A stretch of 64,000 nt of DNA, from contig CM075652.1 in the NCBI GenBank assembly GCA_037953625.1, positions 75,607,501 to 75,671,500 on the forward strand, in the 5' to 3' direction. Shown here one piece after another: positions 11,445 through 20,713 of this stretch (position 1 is the first letter of the stretch; each line of letters begins with the position of its first letter). The notes beneath the pieces were generated by a model, which saw only the letters and a list, made by a program, of their open reading frames with translations, ran no database searches and was not told the DNA's origin. The DNA is from Crotalaria pallida (Eukaryota > Streptophyta > Magnoliopsida > Fabales > Fabaceae). The translations under genes and the position numbers were made by a program.

Positions 11445-11570
11445 TCGATCTTTGCAAAACTTAATCAAGAAGCAAGGTGTTGATGATTCAAACCCTGCGT
11501 TTTTCCTGGTTTTGCCACCTCGTGCTTCTTAAGGAGTGACCAGCTGCTAGCTTGAGCTTAGTCAACTAGT

Positions 11571-11965
11571 GTTATAACTATAGTGTTGAGTTTTTGCAAA
11601 TTTTTTCAACATTTATGTATTCTTCCAATATTGTGGAGGATGTGCTTCTATGAGCTTGGGAGATGTTGAATGCTTTGGCTGTTTTAACCGTCGGCTTATA
11701 TAATTCCAACTTGTTTCTCCATGATTTCCTCTGTAGAAATTCCTCATATCAACATAAGACAGAGGAATTAGTGTGGTTGCTTTATTTCGATAATATCAAT
11801 ATTATCCACTTTAACATTCACTCATTTCATGCTACCCCTTGCCCCCAAAGAAATGATAATTTACTTGAATGGAGATGTCGCGTATTGACATTTTATGAAA
11901 AATTTTGTTTATTGGAAAGTTTATGAGTGATTAATGAGTGAGCCAACATACACATAACCGACGCT
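11571..11965. repeat. Duplicated segment, copy 1
   Basis: This segment is similar over about 395 bp to 13002-13397, by eye more than 80% identical, with the same order throughout. It is the more degraded copy; its minus-strand frame is broken. Confidence 0.8.
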
Positions 11966-13001
11966 TATATATCCATTCGTAAACAAAATGCGGAAGTTTG
12001 AACACCAAATACACTTATTATATCCAAAACCATAACATAATTCCATAAGTGTTGTATGTGAACATTATTCTTCATCCTCTATATATCTTGAGCATGACCT
12101 TCCTCTCTAACTAACATATGTGAAAACATAAAATACAATCTTAAGCAAAAAACAAAGTATGAATGTAAATGTTCACAAGATCATTACAACAAAATCTTAG
12201 CTAAAAACGAAAAAGCTAATTATTTAATGATCAGATTATGGTTGACTCGTGGATATGATAAAGGCAAAGTATGAAGATGTATGCTTCAGGTTTTCAGGTG
12301 GAGATAAAATAATAAGAATTTTAATTTCTTTGCAATAATATTAATTTACTTTCAAATAGAAAAAGAATATAAAATAAAGTATAGGCTAATATCACTGTCA
12401 AAGAATAAGAGAAATATTTGGAAAGGTGTGATGAGGAGGTTCAACATCATATGCTTATTATGAAAGACAATAAACAAACATAATAAGAAAGCCGAATAAT
12501 CAAAAAGAATAAAAAAAAATTATATCCCTCGTCTAACAAGAAAACTATCATGAAAAAGAAACAAATTTACCGCTCCAATAAATCAGCAAAATGATATTTG
12601 TGATAATGAGTATGATTGATAAGACACTTGCCTGCATGATGAATCATGAGCATTATAATATGATATTTGTGATTTTCAACTTTCCAGTCATTCAATTACT
12701 AATCTGATTATGTGATATAACAATGACTTACTCCATATCCCATACTGTTTGTTAGATTTCCAACCTATGGATATTGAAGAGTTTACTTCATGTGGAAGTA
12801 ATATGTTAAGTTGAACATTTAAGTTGAAGAAGGAAATATCTACAAAGATATTTTATTATTGATCTTTTCTATTGTAACCCTGATATGAAATGTATTTTAA
12901 AAGAAAAAATTTATTCATCATTTTCAGTAAAGGGAATTATTATTTTTCCACTACAATAATTTTTAAATAAATCCTTTTATTCCTTTTATAAAAATCAGGG
13001 T

Positions 13002-13397
13002 GTTACAACTATATGGTGTTGAATTTTTTGCAAATTTTTTCAACGTTTATGTATTCTTCCAATATTGTGGATGATATCTTTTTGTGAGCTTGAGAGATGT
13101 TGAATGCTCTGGCTGTTTTAACCGTCAGCTTATATAATTCCAACTTGTTTATCCAAGATTTCCATTGTAAAAATTTCTCGTATCTACAAAAGAAAGAGGA
13201 ATTAGTGTCGTTGCTTTTTTGGATAATATCAATATTATCCAATTTAACATTTACTCATTTTGTGCTACCCCTTGCCCCCAAAGAAATGATAATTTTCTTA
13301 AATGGGGATGTCGCGTGTTAACATTTTATGAAAATTGTTGTTTATTGGAAAGTCTATGAGTGATTAATGAGTGAGCCAACATACATAACCGACGCTT
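13002..13397. repeat. Duplicated segment, copy 2, with an exon-like minus-strand frame
   Basis: The segment starts at the very end of the LTR-like block. On the minus strand it holds an open frame (13242-13009) including KSWINKLELYKLTVKTA and ILEEYINVEKIC. That frame is preceded by a plausible splice acceptor, CTTTCTTTTGTAG. Copy 1 lacks the AG at that point. This may be a captured exon of a gene I do not recognise. Confidence 0.55.
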
Positions 13398-14334
13398 GCA
13401 TGAAATTTTATTAACACATATATGACATGAATAAATAATTAGCATAAAATGATCATGCTATTTAGGCATAAAATATATGTAGCATCTAAAGTTTCGCGTG
13501 TGACTATGAGGGTCGATTTTATCACTACCTTTATATTCACTAAGATTGTTTTCGATAGAGATAACTATTTTGATTTTCAAAAAACTGATATGGCAAACAA
13601 AGTTTATTGGATATATATCGAATGTTACATGTTCTTATAATTTAAAGGCGTGAAACAAAATAAGTGATAATGTTATCGCCTTTATTGTGGGATTGAGCAT
13701 TTTGTCACTGTCATGTGGATCGTTATATTGGCAATTGGTTGCCTTAACTTGCGAACTGAGCATTGCTGGCCTGATGGAAATCTTGCTAGTTTCTTTGAGT
13801 TTGATTTCATGATGTGGGGGAAGCTCTTTGCCTCTATCGGGGCTTTTTGAATCTGGGTCTCTCCTCCGCTTTTTCATTAGCCCGGTCTTCTTCATTGTCA
13901 CTATTGTTGAGCTATTTGCTTTATCGGATGACATCATTGTTGATGTTGTAGCGATTTTAATAATTTCCTGTTGCTCGATGGATTCGAGCTTTGGATCCTG
14001 CCTTATGCATATTTCGCTCTGCTTTTATCTTTAGGCATTCTTCACTTTTTCCTTTCTTCGTCAAGTTGGGCTTTATGGCCTACTTCTTCGTTGTTGGCCT
14101 ACTTGAATACAAAATTTTCCACATCACTTAAGTGATTTTAATGTTGGGACAAAGTATTCTCCTTTCTCTTTAATTAAGTTGATCTTCTGAGCTACTTTAT
14201 GACGATATATATGGACCTTTACTTGATTAGTTAACGTCATTGGCCTAGTGACAACTTTTCCCTTTGTGTAACTCTTTGGTCATGGCTTCTAAACTTGATG
14301 GGAACTATGTGTTTTTTATTTAATGGTATGAAGT
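13398..14334. other. No recognisable gene
   Basis: AT-rich sequence. A 100-codon minus-strand frame at 13937-13635 is basic and hydrophilic (it contains KKTGLMKKRRRDPDSKSPDR), and a plus-strand frame overlaps it. I recognise neither. Nothing else in this stretch can be supported. Confidence 0.35.
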
Positions 14335-15326
14335 TTAGTCCCCAAACCCCATTCACTCCTTCCATTCCCAAACCCACTCTTCTCTTTCTTCTTCCTCTTT
14401 CTTCTTCCTCTTTCTTCTTCTTAAATTGAACAAAGAAATAAAAAAATATTAAAAAAAACAATCCAGTGTAAGGAAGTACTTATGCAACACCCTCTCTTTA
14501 GAATCATACTCATCTTCTTCTTCATTTACCATAACACCCTCCAAGTGTTCTTAATCTTCCTTCTTATTCCTCACTACTTCCTCTTGATATGGTTCCATCA
14601 CCTCTGCCGTCGTAACAACTCAATACAAAGGTTTCTTTTTTTTTTTTATATTTCGTGGGATCTTGAAGAAAAGTAAGGATTGTTTTTTATTTACGTAATT
14701 GTATAAATTTCGACACCATTCTGACACTAGGGTGTCAAAATTTTTAAAATTTCTGCCAATGCAAATGTTTTCCGACAGATGCATGACGGAAAAAAAAATA
14801 ACAAAAAAACAATGTTCTAGTAAATTCTGACACCCATGTGTCGGAATTTTGAAATTCTGATACCCCCGTGCCAAAAATTCAAAATTCCAACACTGATTTA
14901 TCGAAATTTCTGGAACAGTTAAAGAAAAAACAAATGAGAACGAAATAGAAAACGAATGGGAAGAATTAAAACATAAAATCCAACGAGAAATGACTCAAAA
15001 CTACTAAAAATATGAAAACTTAACACAAAACAACCTATTAAACTCGTACCCTAAAAAAATATAAAAAACCCTAAGAACAACAAAGAGAGGGAAAGGAGGG
15101 AGGAGAAGATATTTGAGGGAGGTTTCCTTGCGGTGGCTGACAGCGGCAGCTTAAATAGAAGGAGGGTGAAGGTAGAGGGAGAGGGAAGGGAAGACAGAGA
15201 GAGAGAGAGAGAAAGAGGGGTGGGGTTTGGAAAATTTGGAGATGGAAGAGAAAGAAGAGAGTGTGGGATTTGGGGTTTGGAAAGAGTATTATTGGAATTA
15301 AAATAAAATTGGGGTTTGGGGACTAA
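14335..15326. mobile_element. Candidate non-autonomous DNA transposon with inverted ends
   Basis: The left end TTAGTCCCCAAACCCCA is matched in inverted orientation by the right end at 15326, with looser similarity continuing inward as CT-rich on the left and GA-rich on the right. The interior carries hairpin-like repeats (14700-14915) and no transposase. I could not find a convincing target duplication, so the superfamily (Mutator-like or CACTA-like) is open. Confidence 0.5.
14700..14915. repeat. Degenerate hairpin repeats built on GACAC...GTGTC
   Basis: Repeated words include GACACTAGGGTGTC, CCGACAGATGCATGACGG and TGACACCCATGTGTCGGA. Diverged copies follow (TGATACCCCCGTGCC, CCAACACTGATTTATCG). 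They resemble the subterminal hairpin repeats of plant CACTA elements. Confidence 0.55.
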
Positions 15327-15613
15327 CATTCCTTATTAATATTGGGCATTATGGCCCATTAGATTTTTTTAATGAAAACCTGATCCCTACTACACCAGGG
15401 GTAATAAAGTCAAAATTGTCTAAAGGCACAATCTCTTCTCTGTAATGTTCTTCATCAAGTGTGTTGATGAGGCGACATCAACATTTAAACGTCGAGAGAT
15501 TATGGGTATGAATTGGGATCTCTCCATATCTCCTCTCTTCAAAAACCATGCAGGAATATATTTAATATATTCAATAAAAAAATTTGGAGTTTGCATATAT
15601 TTGTGGCCTGTGG
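15327..15613. other. No recognisable gene
   Basis: AT-rich sequence. A short open frame (15445-15702, plus strand) runs into the following tandem duplication and has no family resemblance that I can see. Confidence 0.3.
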
Positions 15614-15767
15614 GGCAGGTATTAATGTATTATGATACTAGCTCTTATTCATTGGGTATCCATTTCAAGCTTTGTTGCGTGTCTCTGTCGGGCAGGTATT
15701 AATGTATTATGATACTAGCTCTTATTCATTGGGTATCCATTTCAAGCTTTGTTGCGTGTCTCTGTGA
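15614..15767. repeat. 77-bp tandem duplication
   Basis: The unit starting GGCAGGTATTAATGTATTAT occurs at 15614 and again at 15691, with identical sequence across essentially the whole unit. This is a recent local duplication. Confidence 0.92.
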
Positions 15768-16583
15768 TAGTATTCATAGGTATGTATAATTTTGTCATCC
15801 CTAATTAACATGACTTACTATTAATATTTGTTAGAAAAATAAGTTGAAGATAAATGGTTGTGTCATGGTAAAATTCACTGCCTTAAAAACAAGATTTCCT
15901 CATAGCCGAGGTGCAGCTATACCAACCGGTTCTTGCTACCAAGGTTAGCACTACAGTTCTTTAACTCATGCACTCCAGGCAGAGAACTTGAAATCTCACA
16001 AAGTTGAGTCGCGCTTTCAAAGGAAAAGGAAGAGAGAAAAGGACGAAGACAAAAGGAGGTCGAATTGCTATATGTACATCAAGACTGAATAATAAGCATA
16101 CTATAGCCTTATGCTCAGACACACAACAACCATGAATTGATGGCCAACATATTGTAATGAATTGTCATCATTGCCTAAATGAAAACTGCAGAAATAAAGG
16201 CCCACAATTTTTCAACGGCTAATTTGAAAAACATGGGTAATAATTAAAAAAAACAAACTGTTTGACCAGTGGCCTTCCAAAAAGAGGTCGTATACCCTGC
16301 ATCGCCTGAACGAACAGCGGCATCGCGTATGTGTTTTAGGCCCAACACATCGACTACCAAAACTCAATAACTTATTTGTAAGTGTGTAAAGAAGAATGGA
16401 ATATAAAGGGTTAAGTTTTAATTACACAAAATGACCAATATGGGACTAAGGTTTATAGTGTGGATGTCATTAATTCCAACAATATTTACAGGTTAAATGT
16501 TTAGGAAGAAATTTAAATTAATATATTTGTTTATTTATTAAAGTAGAAAGTGAAAATACGTGCAAATTGATCAATAAAAAAAC
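15768..16583. other. Unassigned DNA with possible exon relics on the minus strand
   Basis: Two minus-strand stretches look protein-like. About 16020-15910 reads ESATQLCEISSSLPGVHELK before a stop, and about 16355-16255 gives 32 open codons including KHIRDAAVRSGDAGYTTSFW. I recognise neither, and chance is possible. No promoter or complete frame can be supported. Confidence 0.25.
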
Positions 16584-16635
16584 TAAGGGTGTAACGATTT
16601 GGTCCGGTCCAGTCTTTAATGGACTTTAGGGACCG
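16584..16635. mobile_element. Left end of a split hAT-like element
   Basis: TAAGGGTGTAACGATTTGG opens a short piece that ends where the copia LTR begins at 16636. The inverse complement of 28969 leftwards begins TAAGGGGTATAATCGATCCG. The match in form and the GGTCCGGTCC words are typical of plant hAT ends. Confidence 0.6.
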
Positions 16636-16948
16636 TGAAGATGCAAGGATTCAATTATGTTTTGATGAAGACAACTTTATGTGGCAAACCTACAACAACA
16701 AATCTCAAGGACTAGTTTTACTACTTTCTCATATGTTTGTAATGTAATTGTATTATTATTATTATTATTATTTTATATATGAGTGTGGGTGGTAGAATTA
16801 GGATAGAAATCTCAATTTGAATTAAAGAATTTATTATGTTTTAAATTGGGATTGCATTGATAGAGAAAAGGGCTCAAGATTTTATTAAAATAAATAAGTG
16901 AAAAATGCAAAATAAAAGAAAAAAATTTTAGCAGTGTTTAGCAGTGTT

Positions 16949-17009
16949 TAATCGATTAAATTTCAGTTTAATCGAGTATTAATCGATTAAGGCATCGTTT
17001 AATCGATTA
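16949..17009. repeat. Phased TAATCGATTA palindromes, LTR cluster 1
   Basis: Modules start at 16949 (TAATCGATTA), 16969 (TAATCGAGTA), 16980 (TAATCGATTA) and 17000 (TAATCGATTA). Spacings are 20, 11 and 20 bp. Confidence 0.9.
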
Positions 17010-17872
17010 AAGGCTGTTAAAACTGAATCATTAAAAGCTTTTCTTTTTCAACATGACAAAGGTTACGAATCATTATCATTTCACAGCATTTTTCATATCT
17101 TTTACACATACTCTTGAGCTAAGATTCTCTCATTAAACATCATCTATATCAATGTTCTTTTGAATCTCAATTTCACATCATACTTCATTCTTTTGATTCC
17201 AAATTGAAGATTCAATGTTCTTGAACATTATTAGTTGAATCAATCTTGTAACAAAGGGTTACGTTCTTCAAGATTCAACAAAGGCAAAGATTTCAATTGA
17301 GGCAATTGAAGAAGAAAGGTTGGAGCACTACCTTTAGCATCATTGCTCGAAGCTCATTGAAGAAGAAGGGTTGGAGCATTACTCTTAGCAATCGAAGATA
17401 CATTGCTCGAAGCTCATTGGGATTGAACGCGACGTTTCAATCAAAGGAGGAACGAAGAGGATCGAATTACAAGATTGGGGTAGTGTCATATGAATTGGTA
17501 CTTCATATGATAACGGGTTAGGATCGAGAGTTGAGAGGATTCTAACGATTCTTGTAAACTGATCTATTTGTTCATAGTGTAGCAAATCACCCAATCCAGA
17601 GAGGGTGGACTGGATGTAGCTCACCGATTGTGAGTGAACCAGGCTAAAATCACTGCGTTCTTCGTTCTTTACTTTTTACGTTTATTTCAATTAAAATCGA
17701 TCAAGAGCTTAAAAATCAAATAGGATTAGTATTGGGTTTTTCAATTATGTATTGATTATATTCTTGTTAATTGATTCGTGATTGATTTCTCTGATTTGAT
17801 TCTTGATTCGTTGAGTTTCGTAGAATAATCGATTTGAATTGAATTCTGAATTTCTGCAATTTTAACAGTGTT

Positions 17873-17945
17873 TAATCGAGTAGTACTCGATTAAGGAAAA
17901 ATTGACTTTCGGGTTTAATCGATTAAATTGCAGGTCAATCGATTA
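17873..17945. repeat. Phased TAATCGATTA palindromes, LTR cluster 2
   Basis: Modules start at 17873 (TAATCGAGTA), 17884 (TACTCGATTA), 17916 (TAATCGATTA) and 17936 (CAATCGATTA). Spacings are 11, 32 and 20 bp. The second LTR has the exact TAATCGATTA in place of the last one. Confidence 0.9.
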
Positions 17946-18085
17946 AATCAGTGTAATCTGCTTAAAATTGAACTGTTTCTGAACCGTTTTTGATTACTTT
18001 CGAAATTCTGGTATCGTAGCTTAACCATTCTATTCACCCCCCCCCTCTAGAAGGTTATTTTAGCTGCTTGTTGGTTTCCAACAAG

Positions 18086-18101
18086 TGGTATCAGAGCTCG
18101 G
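18086..18101 (+). promoter_or_regulatory. Primer binding site, initiator tRNA-Met type
   Basis: TGGTATCAGAGCTCGG starts two bases after the first copia LTR. The same site follows the second LTR at 23876. Confidence 0.92.
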
Positions 18102-18151
18102 TCGAATAAACCGAATGTAAAAACTTTTTCGAAAAGATCCATTTGGAAACC

Positions 18152-19960
18152 ATGGCAAATCAAAACCCTTTTGGAGGAGAAGGTGCAGCTATTAATCGTC
18201 CCCCACTATTTGGTGGTGAGGGGTATGCTTACTGGAAAGTAAGGATGAAAATTTTCATACAAGCTATCGATAACGAAATTTGGAAAGCCATCGAAAAGGG
18301 TCCCCATATTCCATATAGTGTAGTTGATGGAGCGGCTCAATTGACCCCGGAAGAAAAGTGGACCGATGATGATAAGAAAAAGATTCAATTTGACTATAAG
18401 GCTAAGAATATCATCACGTCCGCTTTGTCATATGATGAGTTTTTTAGAGTCTCCCAATGCGCTAGTGCAAAGGAAATGTGGGACACTTTACAAGTGACTC
18501 ACGAGGGAACTAGCGAAGTTAGGCGAGCTAGATTAAATGTCTTGATGCGTGAATATGAGTTATTTCAAATGGTGCCTAATGAAAATATTAATGATATGCA
18601 AAAGAGATTTACTCATATTATTAATCACTTGCTTGCTCTTGGTAAGGCTTTCTTACCGGGAGAACTTACTAACAAAGTTTTGAGATGTTTGGACAGGAAT
18701 TGGCAACCCAAGGTCACCGCGATTATTGAATCGAAGAACTTGGATACTATGGATCTCGCTACTTTGTTTGGGAAATTGAAAGAGCATGAGATGGAGCTCG
18801 GACGCCTAACCTCGAATGAAGAATCCGACAAGAAGAAAAAGGGTATCGCATTGAAAGCTTCATCATCAAAAATTGTTGACACTCAAAATGACTCTTCATT
18901 GGATGATGACACGGATTCGGATTTGGATGATGAGTCACTTGCACTCGTGGTTACGAATTTCAGAAAATTTTTCAAGAAGAAAGGAAACACAAGAAGATTC
19001 AATTCAAAGGAAAGCAAGGAAACTCCACAAAGGTCGAAAACCCCTAGAGACAAGATAATATGTCATACATGTGGGAAAGCGGGTCACATCAAATATCATT
19101 GTCCTCAAAAGCCTAAAAAGTCCGATAGTGATAAGAAAAGGTCCAACAATCACAAGGCTAAGAAAGCCTACATTGTTTGGGACGAACCCGAAGATGATAC
19201 TAACTCTAGCACTTCGGAGGAGGAAGAATCGGCAAAATTGTGTTTAATGGATAAGGATGACATTGAAGCTTCCACTAGTGACACGTCTCTTGAGCAATCA
19301 AGCTCAAAGGAGGTACATTCTAAAACTAACTCTGATGTGGATTCGGATAATGAATCTTGCTCTTCCCCCTCATATGATGCACTTTATAATGCCTATGTTG
19401 ATATGCATGCCGAACTTAAGAAACTAGCTAAAATCAACATTGAGGCTAAGAAAGCCATTTTGAAGTACAATGAAAAGATTATTGAAATGCAAAAACATAT
19501 TGATGAGCTTGTTCTTCAAAATGAGACTTTAGAACTCATTTACTCTAATGCATCATGTGAATGTTGTGTTTCTAATGTTGTGATTTCCGATTGTGAAAGG
19601 TGCAAGACTTATGAAAATGAATTACATGATTTGAAAGAAAAACTTGCTACCTGTACAAAAGGAAAAAGAGATTTGAATGATTTGCTCTCTAGACAAAGAG
19701 ACAATACAAATAGAACCGGTTTGGGATATACTAAACCAAAGAAGAAATCCTATAGACAAGTTGGAAGTTTTTCAAAGGTTAATTTTTCTAGAAAACCTAC
19801 TTGTTTCTATTGTGGTATCTTTGGTCATACTTCAAACATTTGCAAAATCAAAAAGTTTGGTGTTCCCAATAAGAAGTTTATTTGGATTGTTAAAGGAGAG
19901 AAACCGGATGTTAACCCCCAAGGACCCAAAATTGTTTGGGTACCTAAGTCTTCCAATTAA
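18152..19960 (+). CDS. gag: Sirevirus-like copia Gag, copy 1
   Basis: The 602-residue Gag starts at the ATG at 18152, 66 bases after the start of the PBS. Its N-terminal half is the copia capsid-type region (FGGEGYAYWKVRMKIFIQ near residue 20, then EMWDTLQVTHEGT). A CCHC zinc knuckle, CHTCGKAGHIKYHC, lies at about residues 304-317 and a second, CFYCGIFGHTSNIC, at about 551-564. Between them is an acidic, serine-rich region with a coiled-coil-like stretch (about 415-500). Two knuckles and a long acidic linker are typical of Sirevirus Gags. Gag would coat and package the element RNA. The frame is intact, but the protease that should follow is shifted out of frame and the rest of pol is missing. 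Confidence 0.93.
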   Translation: MANQNPFGGEGAAINRPPLFGGEGYAYWKVRMKIFIQAIDNEIWKAIEKGPHIPYSVVDGAAQLTPEEKWTDDDKKKIQFDYKAKNIITSALSYDEFFRVSQCASAKEMWDTLQVTHEGTSEVRRARLNVLMREYELFQMVPNENINDMQKRFTHIINHLLALGKAFLPGELTNKVLRCLDRNWQPKVTAIIESKNLDTMDLATLFGKLKEHEMELGRLTSNEESDKKKKGIALKASSSKIVDTQNDSSLDDDTDSDLDDESLALVVTNFRKFFKKKGNTRRFNSKESKETPQRSKTPRDKIICHTCGKAGHIKYHCPQKPKKSDSDKKRSNNHKAKKAYIVWDEPEDDTNSSTSEEEESAKLCLMDKDDIEASTSDTSLEQSSSKEVHSKTNSDVDSDNESCSSPSYDALYNAYVDMHAELKKLAKINIEAKKAILKYNEKIIEMQKHIDELVLQNETLELIYSNASCECCVSNVVISDCERCKTYENELHDLKEKLATCTKGKRDLNDLLSRQRDNTNRTGLGYTKPKKKSYRQVGSFSKVNFSRKPTCFYCGIFGHTSNICKIKKFGVPNKKFIWIVKGEKPDVNPQGPKIVWVPKSSN

Positions 19961-20140
19961 TTTGTTTTTGTAGGTGTGCCTTCAAACGAGAGATGATCGT
20001 TGGTATTTGGACAGCGGTTGTTCAAGGCACATGACGGGAGACAAGAGACATCATCATCTTGTTTTTGAGAATTTGTGTTTTAAAAATTATCATGTTTCTC
20101 TTATGGCTTTGGTTATGTGTGTTCTCTATTTGTGATTTGG
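19961..20140 (+). pseudogene. Copia protease remnant, out of frame; pol deleted
   Basis: The words WYLDSGCSRHMTGD, the copia protease active-site region (D-S-G), are read at about 20001-20042 in a frame shifted from gag. The frame ends at TGA about 100 bases later. No integrase, reverse transcriptase or RNase H follows. The same break and deletion occur in the second copy (25751 onward), so it predates the tandem arrangement and is a feature of the family. Confidence 0.88.
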
Positions 20141-20713
20141 TTGATATATTAGTTTGGTGTTTGCTTGCTTGCTTATTTGCTTAGTTGTTGTGGTGCTAAA
20201 TGTGTTCATGTATTCCATATTATGTGCATATGTGTTTTGACTATGTTTTTCCATGATTTTTTGCATTAAAACTAAGTTAAAACTGCATTTTTCAGGAATT
20301 TAATCGATTAAGTTGATATTTACTCGAGTAAGAAAAAAAGATCTTTCTGGTGTACTCGATTAAATCTCAGAATACTCGATTAAATCCCAATTTTACACAT
20401 GATTTACTCGATTAAGTTACAGTTTAATCGATTATTAATCGATTAAGTTGAAATCTACTCGATTAAGTCGTAAAAATCTGACAGTTTTAAAACACGTTTC
20501 TGCACATTTTCTTCACTTCTCTCTCACTTCTTCACGCGTTTTCTCTTCTCACTCAACACGGTTTCATCAATTTTCAACCCAAAAGACTTGATTTCTTCCA
20601 TATTTCTTCATTATTATTCATTATAAACTCATTCTACATCATTATCTTCATCCATTTCACTTCCATTCACTTAATTTTCAAAACCCCCAAATCAAAAACC
20701 CTAAGAGCATCCA
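20141..20713. other. Non-coding spacer replacing pol, with phased palindromes
   Basis: AT-rich DNA between the protease remnant and the env-like ORF. Palindrome modules start at 20301, 20321, 20353, 20373, 20405, 20425, 20436 and 20456. Neighbours are paired exactly 20 bp apart, with 11 bp between 20425 and 20436. The words are TAATCGATTA, TACTCGAGTA and TACTCGATTA. Confidence 0.88.

Larger units (their letters stand above)
11101..13007. mobile_element. Solo-LTR-like block with TG...CA ends
   Basis: The block begins TGTAACATCCCTCG and ends ATCAGGGTGTTACA, the terminal words of gypsy-type LTRs in this window. No PBS or coding domain lies inside. The five bases before it (CAAAG) and after it (ACTAT) do not match, so this is not a clean insertion. 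It holds three pairs of phased palindromes (11269-11444) and one copy of a segment that recurs immediately after its end (13002-13397). Confidence 0.6.
16636..18083 (+). mobile_element. First LTR of the Sirevirus-like copia array
   Basis: A 1448-bp LTR starts TGAAGATGCAAGG and ends GGTTTCCAACA. It is about 98% identical by eye to 22456-23873. The main differences are an ATT microsatellite and an extra segment with one palindrome module near 16950. It contains palindromes at 16949-17009 and 17873-17945. The left flank GACCG belongs to the hAT relic. Confidence 0.93.

Noticed and set aside
15380..15400. CACTA transposon end (CTACTACACCAGGGG)
   Set aside because: It is not a CACTA terminus by sequence, and no inverted partner or 3-bp duplication was found.
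16949..17009. CRISPR-like array of palindromic repeats
   Set aside because: Plant nuclear context, ten-bp modules that vary, short unequal spacers and no cas genes. The regular spacing is reported instead as a separate phenomenon.
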